This document shows positions 36,847 through 46,385 of a stretch of DNA of 64,000 nucleotides, one piece after another. Numbering within the stretch: position 1 is the stretch's first letter; each line of letters begins with the position of its first letter. The stretch is from CAZMRQ01 sp964568795 (GTDB lineage Bacteria > Pseudomonadota > Gammaproteobacteria > Comchoanobacterales > Comchoanobacteraceae): the NCBI GenBank assembly GCA_964568795.1, contig CAZMRQ010000001.1, positions 1 to 64,000 on the forward strand, read 5' to 3'. Position numbers and translations under genes: made by a program. Below the pieces are notes generated by a model. That model did no database searches, had not been told where the DNA came from, and saw nothing but the letters and a program-made list of their open reading frames with translations.

Positions 36847-37726
36847 AAAAGAGTTAGTACGGATACAGGATTTTCTTGATCGTATCCGGCAATGGATGAG
36901 AGATCATTCACTGCTTGAAGTCATGACTAAGCCGATACGTATCGGTGCTACTAATGAGCCAGGAATTGAAAGTTTTAAGGTGACTGGCACACATTTTTCT
37001 GGTTGGTTACAAAGTTCACCAGAATTGGCAATGAAGACTCTGTTAGCCCAGGGAAGCGGTGATGTGTTTCAGATTACTCCAGCATTTAGAGATGACCTAA
37101 ATAGCTCTTGGCATCAGTCCTGTTTTATCATGTTGGAGTGGTATAGATTAGGGATGTCCATGATGGATCTTATAGCTGAGACAGCAGAGTTCATGTGTTT
37201 CCTGCATGAATATCCGTGGGCATCTGTTGACATTGTGTATGAGCTGGAGGAGCAGTTTGGTCTCAATAGCCACTCTACTCTTAAGGAATATCAGGCATGT
37301 ACTCGCCAGTTGGGACTAGCTAGCACATCGGCCTCATTGAATGATTGCCTTGATTTTCTTATAGATCAAATTGTGAGAAAGATGTCTAAGCACAATCATT
37401 GGATGGTTTTTTATCGCTACCCGCCTACACAAGCAACGTTGGCTGAGGTTGATTCCAAATGTGCTTTGAGATTTGAATGGTTTTTAAATGGCATTGAGTT
37501 AGGGCATGGCTACCAAGAGCTCGTGAATAGTGCCGAGCAGAAAAAGCGTTTTAAGCAGTGGTCAGAGACAAGAGATGAGTTGAATATGAAGCAGGTGGAC
37601 ATTGACTATGAGTTCCTTTCTTGTTTGGATGCGTGCTCTGCGATGTCTGGTGTCGCTTTTGGCCTTGATCGACTTTTTTCGGTTTTAGAGAAAAGCAAGA
37701 CATGCCATTGGATACAGAAAGCCTAA
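36815..37726 (+). CDS. epmA: EF-P--(R)-beta-lysine ligase EpmA, 303 aa
   Basis: Class II lysyl-tRNA-synthetase paralogue that attaches beta-lysine to Lys34 of EF-P. It has GTHFSGWLQSSPELAMKTLLAQGSGDVFQI (motif 2 region), SCFIMLEWYRLGMSMMDLI and the C-terminal motif 3 SGVAFGLDRLFSVL. It lacks the anticodon-binding domain of LysRS, as expected for EpmA. Start uncertain: GTG 36815 chosen (32-base overlap with efp), GTG 36788 also possible. Its stop overlaps that of the convergent 1063-aa gene by 4 bases. Confidence 0.92.
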   Translation: MKNISAESKTRKELVRIQDFLDRIRQWMRDHSLLEVMTKPIRIGATNEPGIESFKVTGTHFSGWLQSSPELAMKTLLAQGSGDVFQITPAFRDDLNSSWHQSCFIMLEWYRLGMSMMDLIAETAEFMCFLHEYPWASVDIVYELEEQFGLNSHSTLKEYQACTRQLGLASTSASLNDCLDFLIDQIVRKMSKHNHWMVFYRYPPTQATLAEVDSKCALRFEWFLNGIELGHGYQELVNSAEQKKRFKQWSETRDELNMKQVDIDYEFLSCLDACSAMSGVAFGLDRLFSVLEKSKTCHWIQKA

Positions 37727-40700
37727 ATAGGGCGAAGGGCACTGTAATCAATAGAGGGCGGCGAATTTGGTTGATTGGGTGCTTTCATTGGTGATTGCTT
37801 GAGAGCTGATCTTTCTTGTAATGCGGCAGTAGGGATTGAACTCCATTCGTTTATCGCCATGGATAAAACCTCGCTAGCTTCTTGGTTATTTCTCCAATCA
37901 AACAATTTGATGGTTTTTCTTAAATAGTTGAAAACAGGGGCTATGAGGTAAGAGCTGATCTTGGTAGTCACTCTGCTTATATAGCCTTTATACTGTTCTC
38001 GTGCGAATATTGGATGTAGTCGCGGGTCGTAAGGTCCTTGAGTATTATCAGCTGTGTGGGCATGGTTATATATTCTTTCCATAGTGGAAGTGTAATTCTT
38101 TAGTGTGCTATGGGAATCAAGGTTGTATTGGGAAGGTCTTCTTAATACATTTTCCCATGTTGGCCAAAGTTTATCTCCAGCTCTGATTAATTCAAGAGCA
38201 TCAAAGAACACCATTTGAATAGCAAAATTAGCACGGGTTCGAATGATATGCCTCACGGCAATAGGCCATAGTTCAATAGAAGGATACTGTGTGTATATCT
38301 CATGCAGCTGATGATAGGGCGAATCAGGGTGTTGTCCATGAGTAGCTAATGTTTTAACATACATCTCCTCAGTGCTTGCAGTTACCTTAGAATATAAATA
38401 GCGCAATGATCTCATGGTAGAGTGTGAACTTAGTTCACTTTCTTGGCATCTACTTATTTTTGATATATGCACTGGACAGCAATTGATGGCCATCATGTCA
38501 CTGGCGCATGAGCGGAGCAGTTCAACAAATTTGGTGTGAGGGGGCGATGAAAATAGTGTATTAATATGAGCAATAGTGGCGCCGATAGGGTTGTCACCGG
38601 ATAGGGACTTAGATTCGCTGGTAATAAAATCTTTTTTTGATGAAAGCCCTATTAGTGTGTCCCTTAATTGGATGAAGTAGTCTACTTGTTGCTTTTTATC
38701 CTCTCTTAGAGAAGTGCGCAATATGACTTGGTGAAGAGCGTATCCCAAGCTGTTGATGTCATCATTTTTCTTAAATTTTTCAGCTTGCGCTAAACTTTCT
38801 AAGGTTGGGGGGTTAATCTTAGCGTTTGTGATATAGACGAAACGCCTTGTATTTGTATTAAAGATGATACTTTCAATAAGAACAATATCCGCGGCTGTGA
38901 GAATGGACTGGCAGTGCCTGGTAGCACATCTAGCTCTAAAAAGATATACCGAATCTTCTGTTTCTCGACATGCTTTTTTATAGGAAGCGTTTGTTTCATG
39001 AATAAACTCTTCGAGTTTGCTAATAGTACGCAATATCTCTCCATGGCTGCTGTCAGAAAGGACAGATAGTGCCATCATGTCCTCTTTTCCCAGTTGCGGA
39101 TGGCGAGCAAGGTCACTTTGGTATTGAGCAAGTAGTCTTGCTATGGTGTCGTGGGCATCATAGATGCTTTGCTGTGTATCAATAAGCTGAGTCAATTCTT
39201 CACCATGAAACGCAAGTATGTATATTAAGTTAAGAATCAGTCTTCGGTTATCAGGGCTGTCGTCCTGTAGATCAATGCTTTGGTGTATGATGGAGGCCAT
39301 TTTGGCAAGCAAAGGGGTTTCTTCCTTTTTGAGGTGGTCCATGAGTATTGCAATATCATTTTTTCCAGGGCCCTTATAGAGAGAGGAAAGGATTAGCTGT
39401 CCTAATTTGGCGGCTAGGGATTCATTATTCTCTAGGTCGGTTTTAAGTAACATTTTATCGGGGTAGCCGATATGCAAGTAGTCACGTATAGTTTCTTTGG
39501 TTTCAGCTTCCTCTGAGCTTAGAGTTCTATCAGGGTTATACGGGTGATCTTCGTAAAGACTTACAATGTCATAGTAGCAACCTCTTCGTTGGAGGAATGC
39601 AATAGGTTTCTGATGGAAGGAGATAAAGGAGAGATTGGCTGGACTAAAAGACCCATGCTCCCTTAGGACTCTTAATATATCCAAGTAAGCAGTGTCGTAT
39701 AGGCTGACACCAGTATTATCCATAATTCTAGCGAATAACTGAGCAAACTCAAATTGCTGTGATCCATTATAGCCTAAGATTTGGAGTAACTCTGAGTATC
39801 CGCGGTCTCCATTTTTATAAGATGCATATGCAGCGGGTTTTTTTTCTACCATTTCTTCATGAAGTGGGGCTACTGCCCAAGCATGAAGTATCATAAGCAA
39901 TTCGTCACGGCGGAGCAATGTGACAATTCTATCAGATGGAAAGACGAGAGTTTTGTGCCTATTTATTTCTTCTAGGTTATTAGACTTTGCTTTTGTTATA
40001 TATAGTTTTTTTTCTTCTAAAGGAGATTTTGCAGTGCCGATGGATTGGTGAGACAGTTGGAGAAGCTCATCAGCGAATTGTATTAACGTAGTATTGCTTT
40101 CATTCTCTGCTTTTGCAATATCCTCTACAGTTTCTTGCACTATTTGATGAAGTTTTTTGTAGGGTCTTTCTTCTTCATCCGGGACAGAGTCGGTTGACTC
40201 GCACGTTAGATGTTTGTTATAGGCTATTTCAAAAGATTCATGAGATGAGGACGGATTGCGTATCGCAGCAATCATTTGTTCGTGGCATTTTAAGAATGCT
40301 AATATTTTCCACTTCTGAGTATAAGTGTGTTTGCCTAGGAGCAGTAGTTCAAGAAGTATTCTTGAATTATGGACAGCTTGATAGAGCGTTTTGCATTGTG
40401 TTAAGAGCTCTTGCGAGGAGGTTTCTGTCAAACTCAACATCTCTTGGGTGAGGCGGCAGTCGCTATTGACTAAGTTTGCACGCTTGTTTTGTAAATCCTG
40501 TCTGTACATTTTGTCGCAATCTTCTTCGGTGTACCCTACATCCTGGTAATCGATACATTTTTTTGTGGTGAAGGATCCTGCTTCAAGATCTATTTCGACA
40601 ATCACCTTTTCTTTTTTATTTCTCGAGTTATCAAGTGTGGCTTGTTTATCACACCAAGCTTTTGCATGTCCTGTGTACGGGTGTTTATAGAGCAAGCCTT

Positions 40701-40914
40701 TGGTTTGATCTTTGGTAGATCGCAGGGTTGCAAGACTTTCAATTGCCCCTGTATTATATAGAGCAAGGTGGTGATTAACACTTTGTTGTGTATCTCTGGT
40801 GAAATCATGGAATGGATAAGGTTCACCGCTGTGGTCGCGGAATAGATAGAGAGATGGCGGGTGCTCTACCATGAGTTCTTTACTTTTTTCTATCGTCTCT
40901 GTGGTCTCACGCAT
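37723..40914 (-). CDS. Giant ORFan, paralogue of the upstream 882-aa protein, 1063 aa
   Basis: No signal peptide or clear membrane helix; mostly helical and charged. Two regions align with the next gene without or with few gaps. Residues about 113-150 (GSFTTKKCIDYQ...) match GYFTTNCNIQFS.... Residues about 477-575 (YLHIGYPDKM ... SLYKGPGKNDIAILMDHL) match YLRMGRPTDY ... SLYSRGMPGTDDVTVFVDHL. The tail is proline/serine rich (KAPNQPNSPPSIDYSAL). The ATG at 40914 has a weak ribosome site. It is not related to any family I know. Tail-to-tail with epmA. Confidence 0.75.
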   Translation of the reverse strand: MRETTETIEKSKELMVEHPPSLYLFRDHSGEPYPFHDFTRDTQQSVNHHLALYNTGAIESLATLRSTKDQTKGLLYKHPYTGHAKAWCDKQATLDNSRNKKEKVIVEIDLEAGSFTTKKCIDYQDVGYTEEDCDKMYRQDLQNKRANLVNSDCRLTQEMLSLTETSSQELLTQCKTLYQAVHNSRILLELLLLGKHTYTQKWKILAFLKCHEQMIAAIRNPSSSHESFEIAYNKHLTCESTDSVPDEEERPYKKLHQIVQETVEDIAKAENESNTTLIQFADELLQLSHQSIGTAKSPLEEKKLYITKAKSNNLEEINRHKTLVFPSDRIVTLLRRDELLMILHAWAVAPLHEEMVEKKPAAYASYKNGDRGYSELLQILGYNGSQQFEFAQLFARIMDNTGVSLYDTAYLDILRVLREHGSFSPANLSFISFHQKPIAFLQRRGCYYDIVSLYEDHPYNPDRTLSSEEAETKETIRDYLHIGYPDKMLLKTDLENNESLAAKLGQLILSSLYKGPGKNDIAILMDHLKKEETPLLAKMASIIHQSIDLQDDSPDNRRLILNLIYILAFHGEELTQLIDTQQSIYDAHDTIARLLAQYQSDLARHPQLGKEDMMALSVLSDSSHGEILRTISKLEEFIHETNASYKKACRETEDSVYLFRARCATRHCQSILTAADIVLIESIIFNTNTRRFVYITNAKINPPTLESLAQAEKFKKNDDINSLGYALHQVILRTSLREDKKQQVDYFIQLRDTLIGLSSKKDFITSESKSLSGDNPIGATIAHINTLFSSPPHTKFVELLRSCASDMMAINCCPVHISKISRCQESELSSHSTMRSLRYLYSKVTASTEEMYVKTLATHGQHPDSPYHQLHEIYTQYPSIELWPIAVRHIIRTRANFAIQMVFFDALELIRAGDKLWPTWENVLRRPSQYNLDSHSTLKNYTSTMERIYNHAHTADNTQGPYDPRLHPIFAREQYKGYISRVTTKISSYLIAPVFNYLRKTIKLFDWRNNQEASEVLSMAINEWSSIPTAALQERSALKQSPMKAPNQPNSPPSIDYSALRPI

Positions 40915-41112
40915 AATTTTTTACCATTGTGTGGTCACCAGTTATAACATTCATCTAAAACCAAGATGGCACAGTTAGGATGCAATATCAACTACAGTAG
41001 AGCTGGACATTTTTTTAAGGCATTGTTTTTTATATGGAAAGCAATTTGTGAATAGTTGTGCGGCAAGAAGGCCTAAATTTATTGGGTAATTTTGAATGAA
41101 TAAAGTACTTTA

Positions 41113-43761
41113 CTAAGTTCGTGATTGACATATGCTTTGTATCGAAGGTACTTGGTAGTCAAGTTTGTTTTCTGAGTGGTTGGATAGTGCATACTCTAAA
41201 TTCCACAGCATAACAGCTTGATCTGATCCTAATACGTTTTCGTGCTGTTTTTTACAGAGTATACTTTTGTGCCACTTTTTTATTTTTTGTGAATGTTTTG
41301 CGGGATCTTCTTTTGCTGTAACCTCTAACTGGTCTGCAGGCACGTGAGTGGGGAGGGGGGCCGGGTCAGATCCAAACCACCAGGCATATAAACTGAACTT
41401 TTTGGCTGGTTTTACTTCTTCTATGTGTCTTGATGAATTATCAAGCATGCTACTAGGAGATAGTAGCGCTTTTATGAGAGCTTGTTGTTCCGCCTTTTTT
41501 CGAAACTGGCACCAGCGGTCTTTATACTGCTCTGGGGGTTCCACGAAAAATCGGGGGATCTCTTTAAGAACCTCTTCTGGATCTATGTAATCACATATTT
41601 CCTGCCAGAGGGCCTCAGGGGCATACATCGTAAGGTATACGTGTACAGAGACGTCTATGCGGTTGTATGAAGCGCTGCTGTTTGCTCTAAGGGGGTATTT
41701 GCCACCAATAATTGTGTTCAGAAAAGGTTTCAAATGAGAAAATTGAGCAGCAAGGCAGTCGCTTTTTTCTTCAGGCCTTAGTGGGAGCATGTTTTGGAGG
41801 CAGTCAAGGAACATTCTCTCAGAGGTCTCACTTAGCTTTTTGTTAAAATGGACTGTGTTGTGGATTATCATTATCTTTGCCCAGAGAGTCAATGTTGTTG
41901 ATTCCTGTTCATCTAAAATTCCTTTTTCCTCAATCTTTGTATGAATTCCCTTAATGATGTCGACAGACTCTGAGTTTTTCAGAAGCAGCTGCAGTGGGTA
42001 TTTTTCTTCACTATCAGCCAAGGCTCTTTCTTGAATGTGTGGCTGAACTGATTTATTGATGTGCAGCGGTAGTGCAGCTAACTTTTCTTCCCACAGAGGT
42101 GGCAGAAGAGCGTCAGATTGAATTCGTTGTAAGATGTCCCATAAAACATGCTGTAAGGCAAAAAGAGCTCTTGAATGCATGATTAGCAGTATTGGAACTG
42201 GAAATGTTATTATCTTGTTATCGAGTGCGGAAAAAACTTCTTTAAACTCTGTGTAATCAGGGTGCTTGCTGAGGCAGCTGGCGTATTGACTCATTAAGTT
42301 TATTTTTGCTGGAATTGTTAGGATTTTTCTTGCTTCAGATTGCATGCTATTGTATTCCCACTTGTGACCTTGATTGAGCAAGTTTTGTGGGCAGAGATCT
42401 ACTCCGTTGAGTAATGCTGTGAAATCCATGAGTTGGGTGCTGTGAGTGTTTTTATCACGTTTAAGTGTGGCAGAAAAGCCTGGGTTGTTGAAAAGAACAT
42501 TAAATAGAAAGTCAAGAATGGCAGGGTTGTCTTTGCTAAGTAGGTTTTCTCGGAAGATGGAAACAAACTTGTCCAGCAAGATATTGTCTTCGTTCAGCAA
42601 ATGATCAACGAATACAGTCACATCGTCAGTGCCAGGCATTCCTCTGGAGTAAAGTGAGTCAAATAGCACTTGGGCATGCCTTGCTGACTGCTGTTGGTTT
42701 GATGGCATGCGTGAGATATCATAATCAGTGGGTCTTCCCATTCTCAGGTAGAGGTCCAGCTGTTGATAGGGAATGTCCTCAGATGGACTGGCTGCGTTTT
42801 TGTATATTTCTTTTAGTTTCCTGTATACTGTTTGTTTTGCAAAAAAACTCCACATATTTCGTTGCTGATAGAGCAGGCTGGCGTTGCCCCGATCCTCTTG
42901 GGTTAAAAGGGTTGCTGTATTTGCTAGGATGTGCTCTTTTCCTGAAGTTGTAGAGGCGTTGGAAAGAGTGAGAAGAAGCAATTGGGTGTTTTGAGTTATT
43001 TCGGCTGTTTCAGAGTTTGTTTGATCATGATGGAGAACTTGTTTATAGCCCGCTACAGGCGTGTCGTCGTATACTAGCTCATCACCATCATCACCATAAC
43101 CGGTAAAGGTGCGTATGCTTTGTTCGCTTTCTGAAGTAATCTTGTAAGTGGGACTTACCCCCGGCCTCTCTAAGAGTAGATCAGGGTTTAACGCACATAC
43201 TGCAGGTATACTCAGGATATTAAACATACTATCTTTCCCAATTACGGGCGTGTGAGTTGTGTGTTTAGCGGTCGGGTCTGGGTTTTGAAATAGTGCACTG
43301 TCTCGACTGTCTGGGTCTTTAAAGAGTGTACTAATCTTTTCCAAATAGTCCATTTTTACACGAATGGTTGCCGTGCTCGGTGTCAATCTCTTACTCAGGG
43401 CGTCTAATTGATCTTTAAATATGGGTAATTGTGTTGTCTCCACGAATTGGCAGTTGCTGAACTGAATGTTACAATTGGTGGTAAAATATCCTTCAGTTGG
43501 GGATGTAAGTCTGACTTCTGTTTTATGTTCTCTGTGGTAGTTATACCAAGGCTCAGTTAGCTCATTCAGGGGGTATTGAAATTGTATTTCTGGGGGGGGA
43601 GTGTGGGGAAGGCAGAGGCTACTAACCATCCCTTCAACAGTGTCTTCTAATTGATATGAATAGTTTTCTTGGATCTGTTTTCCCCAATTGAAGCATCGGC
43701 GTTTCAGACCTGGTATCATTGAGGTCTTAGTAGTGAAGAATTGTTCTCTATCTGCAGGCAT
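41113..43761 (-). CDS. Giant ORFan, tandem paralogue of the 1063-aa protein, 882 aa
   Basis: It shares the FTT region (residues about 92-128) and the YLxxGxP...DHL region (about 335-430) with the neighbour at 37723-40914, so the pair arose by duplication followed by strong divergence. It is soluble, with no signal peptide and an N-terminal part rich in Pro/Thr. The ATG at 43761 has a weak ribosome site. The gene pair is separated by about 200 bases, in which I see no gene or terminator. Function unknown; a host-interacting role is only a guess from size, ORFan status and context. Confidence 0.75.
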   Translation of the reverse strand: MPADREQFFTTKTSMIPGLKRRCFNWGKQIQENYSYQLEDTVEGMVSSLCLPHTPPPEIQFQYPLNELTEPWYNYHREHKTEVRLTSPTEGYFTTNCNIQFSNCQFVETTQLPIFKDQLDALSKRLTPSTATIRVKMDYLEKISTLFKDPDSRDSALFQNPDPTAKHTTHTPVIGKDSMFNILSIPAVCALNPDLLLERPGVSPTYKITSESEQSIRTFTGYGDDGDELVYDDTPVAGYKQVLHHDQTNSETAEITQNTQLLLLTLSNASTTSGKEHILANTATLLTQEDRGNASLLYQQRNMWSFFAKQTVYRKLKEIYKNAASPSEDIPYQQLDLYLRMGRPTDYDISRMPSNQQQSARHAQVLFDSLYSRGMPGTDDVTVFVDHLLNEDNILLDKFVSIFRENLLSKDNPAILDFLFNVLFNNPGFSATLKRDKNTHSTQLMDFTALLNGVDLCPQNLLNQGHKWEYNSMQSEARKILTIPAKINLMSQYASCLSKHPDYTEFKEVFSALDNKIITFPVPILLIMHSRALFALQHVLWDILQRIQSDALLPPLWEEKLAALPLHINKSVQPHIQERALADSEEKYPLQLLLKNSESVDIIKGIHTKIEEKGILDEQESTTLTLWAKIMIIHNTVHFNKKLSETSERMFLDCLQNMLPLRPEEKSDCLAAQFSHLKPFLNTIIGGKYPLRANSSASYNRIDVSVHVYLTMYAPEALWQEICDYIDPEEVLKEIPRFFVEPPEQYKDRWCQFRKKAEQQALIKALLSPSSMLDNSSRHIEEVKPAKKFSLYAWWFGSDPAPLPTHVPADQLEVTAKEDPAKHSQKIKKWHKSILCKKQHENVLGSDQAVMLWNLEYALSNHSENKLDYQVPSIQSICQSRT

Positions 43762-44014
43762 ATTTATAACCGTGCGCTGTGACGTTGAACTATTTTTTCA
43801 TGAATCTCACATGCTTGCAAGTGTGTTCTCTAAGTATATTCTTGCATCAAATAGCCATTTTTTCTTGAGTAAAGGCAGGATATTCTGATAAGATTATTTT
43901 CGCCAATGCATAATAATGTAGATCTTTTCTGCAAATAATACTGTTAGTAGCATTTAAGTGTGAAAAAACATAGTATATGCATTATGCTTTTTTTTATTAG
44001 CTTTAAAAAAAGAG

Positions 44015-44042
44015 TTGACTTGTTGCCTGATTGTGATAATTT
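44015..44042 (+). promoter_or_regulatory. Candidate promoter of tRNA-Ile2/metG
   Basis: TTGACT (44015-44020), 16-base spacer, TAATTT (44037-44042), or the overlapping GATAAT, lie 10 bases before the mature tRNA 5' end. The rest of the 290-base gap back to 43761 is AT-rich, with a T-run/A-run palindrome near 43988-44013 and no gene. Confidence 0.4.
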
Positions 44043-44052
44043 TTAGCATCAG

Positions 44053-44126
44053 GGGCCCATAGCTCAGCTGGTTAGAGTAGGTGACTCATAATCACTTGGT
44101 CCTAGGTTCAAGTCCTAGTGGGCCCA
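44053..44126 (+). tRNA. tRNA with CAT anticodon, probably tRNA-Ile2 (lysidine type)
   Basis: A full cloverleaf: acceptor GGGCCCA/TGGGCCC with discriminator A, a normal D-arm, anticodon loop CTCATAA (anticodon CAT), and T-arm CCTAG-TTCAAGT-CCTAG read with the usual GG/TTC. The anticodon-stem and variable-loop sequence (GGTGACTCATAATCACTTGG, then TCC) resembles the AUA-reading tRNA-Ile2 of gammaproteobacteria more than elongator or initiator tRNA-Met, so the wobble C is expected to become lysidine through TilS. CCA is not encoded; the genome continues CTG after the discriminator. Confidence 0.9.
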
Positions 44127-44152
44127 CTGTCAATATAAACTGTACTGGTATC

Positions 44153-45772
44153 ATGGAAATTATTACGACTGCCAAGCCTTATGCAAATGGGCATTTGCAC
44201 TTGGGACATATGGTTGAGAAAATTCAAGCAGATGTATACGCCCGAGCACAGCGTTTACAACAAAAAAAAATAATTTTTGTTTCAGGAGACGATGCGCATG
44301 GTGTCGCTATTATGCTGTCTGCTGAGAAGGCAGGAGAGAGCCCTGAATCCTTTGTGAAGCGCGTCCATGATAGTCATGTGGCTGATTTAGACGCTTATAA
44401 CATATCAATTGATTATTACGGGTCCACTCATTCCCCCTTAAATAAGTTGATTACTAATGAGGTGTATTGTGCAATACGAGACAAAGGATGGATAGAGTAT
44501 AAGAGTATCCGTCAGCCTTATGATGCCGTAAAAGGAATGTTCTTGGCTGATAGATATGTGAAAGGTGACTGCCCATCATGTGAGAGTTCGGATCAATATG
44601 GCGACGGATGTGAAAACTGTGGTGCTGTATATCAGATCAGTGATTTGCGTCATGCTTATTCAGTTCTGACGCAACAACCGCTTGAGTGGCGTGATACGAA
44701 GCATGCATTTTTTGTGTTGGAGCGAGCACGGCCTCATTTACAAAGTTGGTTGAATCGCGCCAAAATCATTTCACCAGTTAAAAATAAGTTAATGGAATGG
44801 TTCGAGGATGAGTTGCGGCCATGGGATATTACCCGTGATGAGCCTTATTTTGGCTTTCCTGTGCCGGATTTGCCAGGTCAGAACTATTATGTGTGGTTAG
44901 ATGCTCCTTGTGGTTATTTAGCTTCTTTGCAACATTGGTTATCGCACAATGGCTATGGCAACGATTGGATTGATGCTTGGCAGTCGTCGCATGTGACCCA
45001 TTTTGTTGGCAAGGATATTCTTTACCATCACGGCCTTTTCTGGCCAGCGATGCTTGAGGCAAGAGGCTTGAAGAGTCCAGAGCAAATATGCTCACACGGT
45101 TTTCTTACTGTTAATGGTGCAAAGATGTCAAAATCCAGGGGCACATTTGTGAAGGCAAGCGCGTGTGTAGGACATGTCCCTACCGATTATATTCGTTACT
45201 ATATTGCGGCCAAGTTGGGGACAGGGATTGCTGACTTAGACCTGAATTGGCAAGATTTCTCTTTGCGAGTGAACTCTGATCTAATTGGGAAGTTGATTAA
45301 TCTAGGTTCAAGGCTATCGCGGTTGTTGGAAAAACACTTTAACTCCCAGTTAGGCTCTTTGGCAGATCACGAATCACGTTTGTCTCATCTTATAGGTCAC
45401 ACAGATGAAATACTCTCTTTGTATGAACAGAAGAACACACAAAAAGCTGTGCGGGTGATTATGATGTGTACAGATCAAGCCAATCAATGGATTAGTGAGG
45501 TCAAACCTTGGGATTTAGCTAAATTACAGAAATACGATGAGATGGCGGCGGTACTCACAACAGGCCTTAATATGTACCGTTGGTTGATGCACATGATATC
45601 CCCTATTTGTCCTGAAATTGCTGCACAGGCACTGGATCAATTTAAACAGACAGCGTGTTGTGATCAGGCAAAAATCATGGTGTGTGATGGTTCTATTGGT
45701 GCATTCAGTCCTTTGGGTCAGCGTATAGTCTTGAATGATCAAGGTTTGCCAACAGGGATGAGCAGTGATTGA
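44153..45772 (+). CDS. metG: Methionyl-tRNA synthetase, short form, 539 aa
   Basis: Charges tRNA-Met. The HIGH-type motif is HLHLGHM, the zinc knuckle is CPSCESSDQYGDGCENCG, the KMSKS motif is KMSKSRGTF, and the anticodon-binding helical domain ends the protein. The C-terminal Arc1p/Trbp111-like dimerisation domain of E. coli MetRS (677 aa) is absent, giving a minimal enzyme. The real start is the ATG at 44153 (MEIITTAKPYANG); the frame stays open upstream through the tRNA. It overlaps rnfB by 8 bases. Confidence 0.96.
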   Translation: MEIITTAKPYANGHLHLGHMVEKIQADVYARAQRLQQKKIIFVSGDDAHGVAIMLSAEKAGESPESFVKRVHDSHVADLDAYNISIDYYGSTHSPLNKLITNEVYCAIRDKGWIEYKSIRQPYDAVKGMFLADRYVKGDCPSCESSDQYGDGCENCGAVYQISDLRHAYSVLTQQPLEWRDTKHAFFVLERARPHLQSWLNRAKIISPVKNKLMEWFEDELRPWDITRDEPYFGFPVPDLPGQNYYVWLDAPCGYLASLQHWLSHNGYGNDWIDAWQSSHVTHFVGKDILYHHGLFWPAMLEARGLKSPEQICSHGFLTVNGAKMSKSRGTFVKASACVGHVPTDYIRYYIAAKLGTGIADLDLNWQDFSLRVNSDLIGKLINLGSRLSRLLEKHFNSQLGSLADHESRLSHLIGHTDEILSLYEQKNTQKAVRVIMMCTDQANQWISEVKPWDLAKLQKYDEMAAVLTTGLNMYRWLMHMISPICPEIAAQALDQFKQTACCDQAKIMVCDGSIGAFSPLGQRIVLNDQGLPTGMSSD

Positions 45773-46385
45773 AAAGGTCCTGCAGTGCCTGCCGCAACTG
45801 CAGTGTAAGCAATGCGGTTATGAGGGTTGTCAGCCATATGCTAAAGCTATTGTAGAGGGCAAGGCCTCTATTGATCGTTGCTTGCCTGGGGGTCATGAGA
45901 CTCTCATTGGTCTTGCGCAAATTTATGAGAAAGATCCAGCAGAGTATAGCCGGGATTTACAGCAAAGAGCTCAAATACAAGTGCGTGCAGCTATTGACTC
46001 AAGTGCATGCATTGGGTGCCGTAAGTGCATCGAAGCTTGTCCACAGGACGCCATTATCGGTGCACAAGGGTACAATCACAGTGTTCTCAATATAGCCTGT
46101 CACGGTTGTGGCCTTTGTGTTCCAGCGTGTCCGATGGACTGCATCAGCCTTTCAGAAGTGCAGCTGCCAGTCAATCGGCAAATCATGGCACCGATACATC
46201 AAGAGAGATATGAGGTATCGCAGGAACGATTAAAAGAGCAAGCTGAACAAGAAAGGCGGGCCCATGTCAAAAAATGCTATGGGGAAACGCTTCTGTTAAC
46301 CAAGAAAAACCGTCTGAAGTATATGCTTGAAGCAAGAGAAAGAGTGAGAGAGAAAAAAAAGAATGAAACAAATAATCGCACGTAA
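45765..46385 (+). CDS. rnfB: RnfB-like iron-sulfur protein, 206 aa
   Basis: Electron-transfer protein with an N-terminal 4Fe-4S motif (LQCKQCGYEGCQPYAKAI ... DRCLPGG) and two ferredoxin-type clusters (CIGCRKCIEACP, CHGCGLCVPACP). It lacks the N-terminal membrane helix of true RnfB, and no rnfA, C, D, G or E is nearby, so its partners are unknown. The tail after the clusters is highly charged (Lys/Glu/Arg). Start GTG 45765 overlapping metG; the end overlaps nth by 23 bases. The orphan rnfB-nth pair is known from Legionella/Coxiella-type genomes. Confidence 0.88.
   Translation: MIEKVLQCLPQLQCKQCGYEGCQPYAKAIVEGKASIDRCLPGGHETLIGLAQIYEKDPAEYSRDLQQRAQIQVRAAIDSSACIGCRKCIEACPQDAIIGAQGYNHSVLNIACHGCGLCVPACPMDCISLSEVQLPVNRQIMAPIHQERYEVSQERLKEQAEQERRAHVKKCYGETLLLTKKNRLKYMLEARERVREKKKNETNNRT

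Noticed and set aside
44053..44126. tRNA-Met
   Set aside because: The anticodon CAT would allow it, but the anticodon stem and variable region resemble tRNA-Ile2; kept as probable Ile2.
44081..44152. Extended metG start inside the tRNA
   Set aside because: The frame is merely open there; MEIITTAKPYANG at 44153 is the normal MetRS start.
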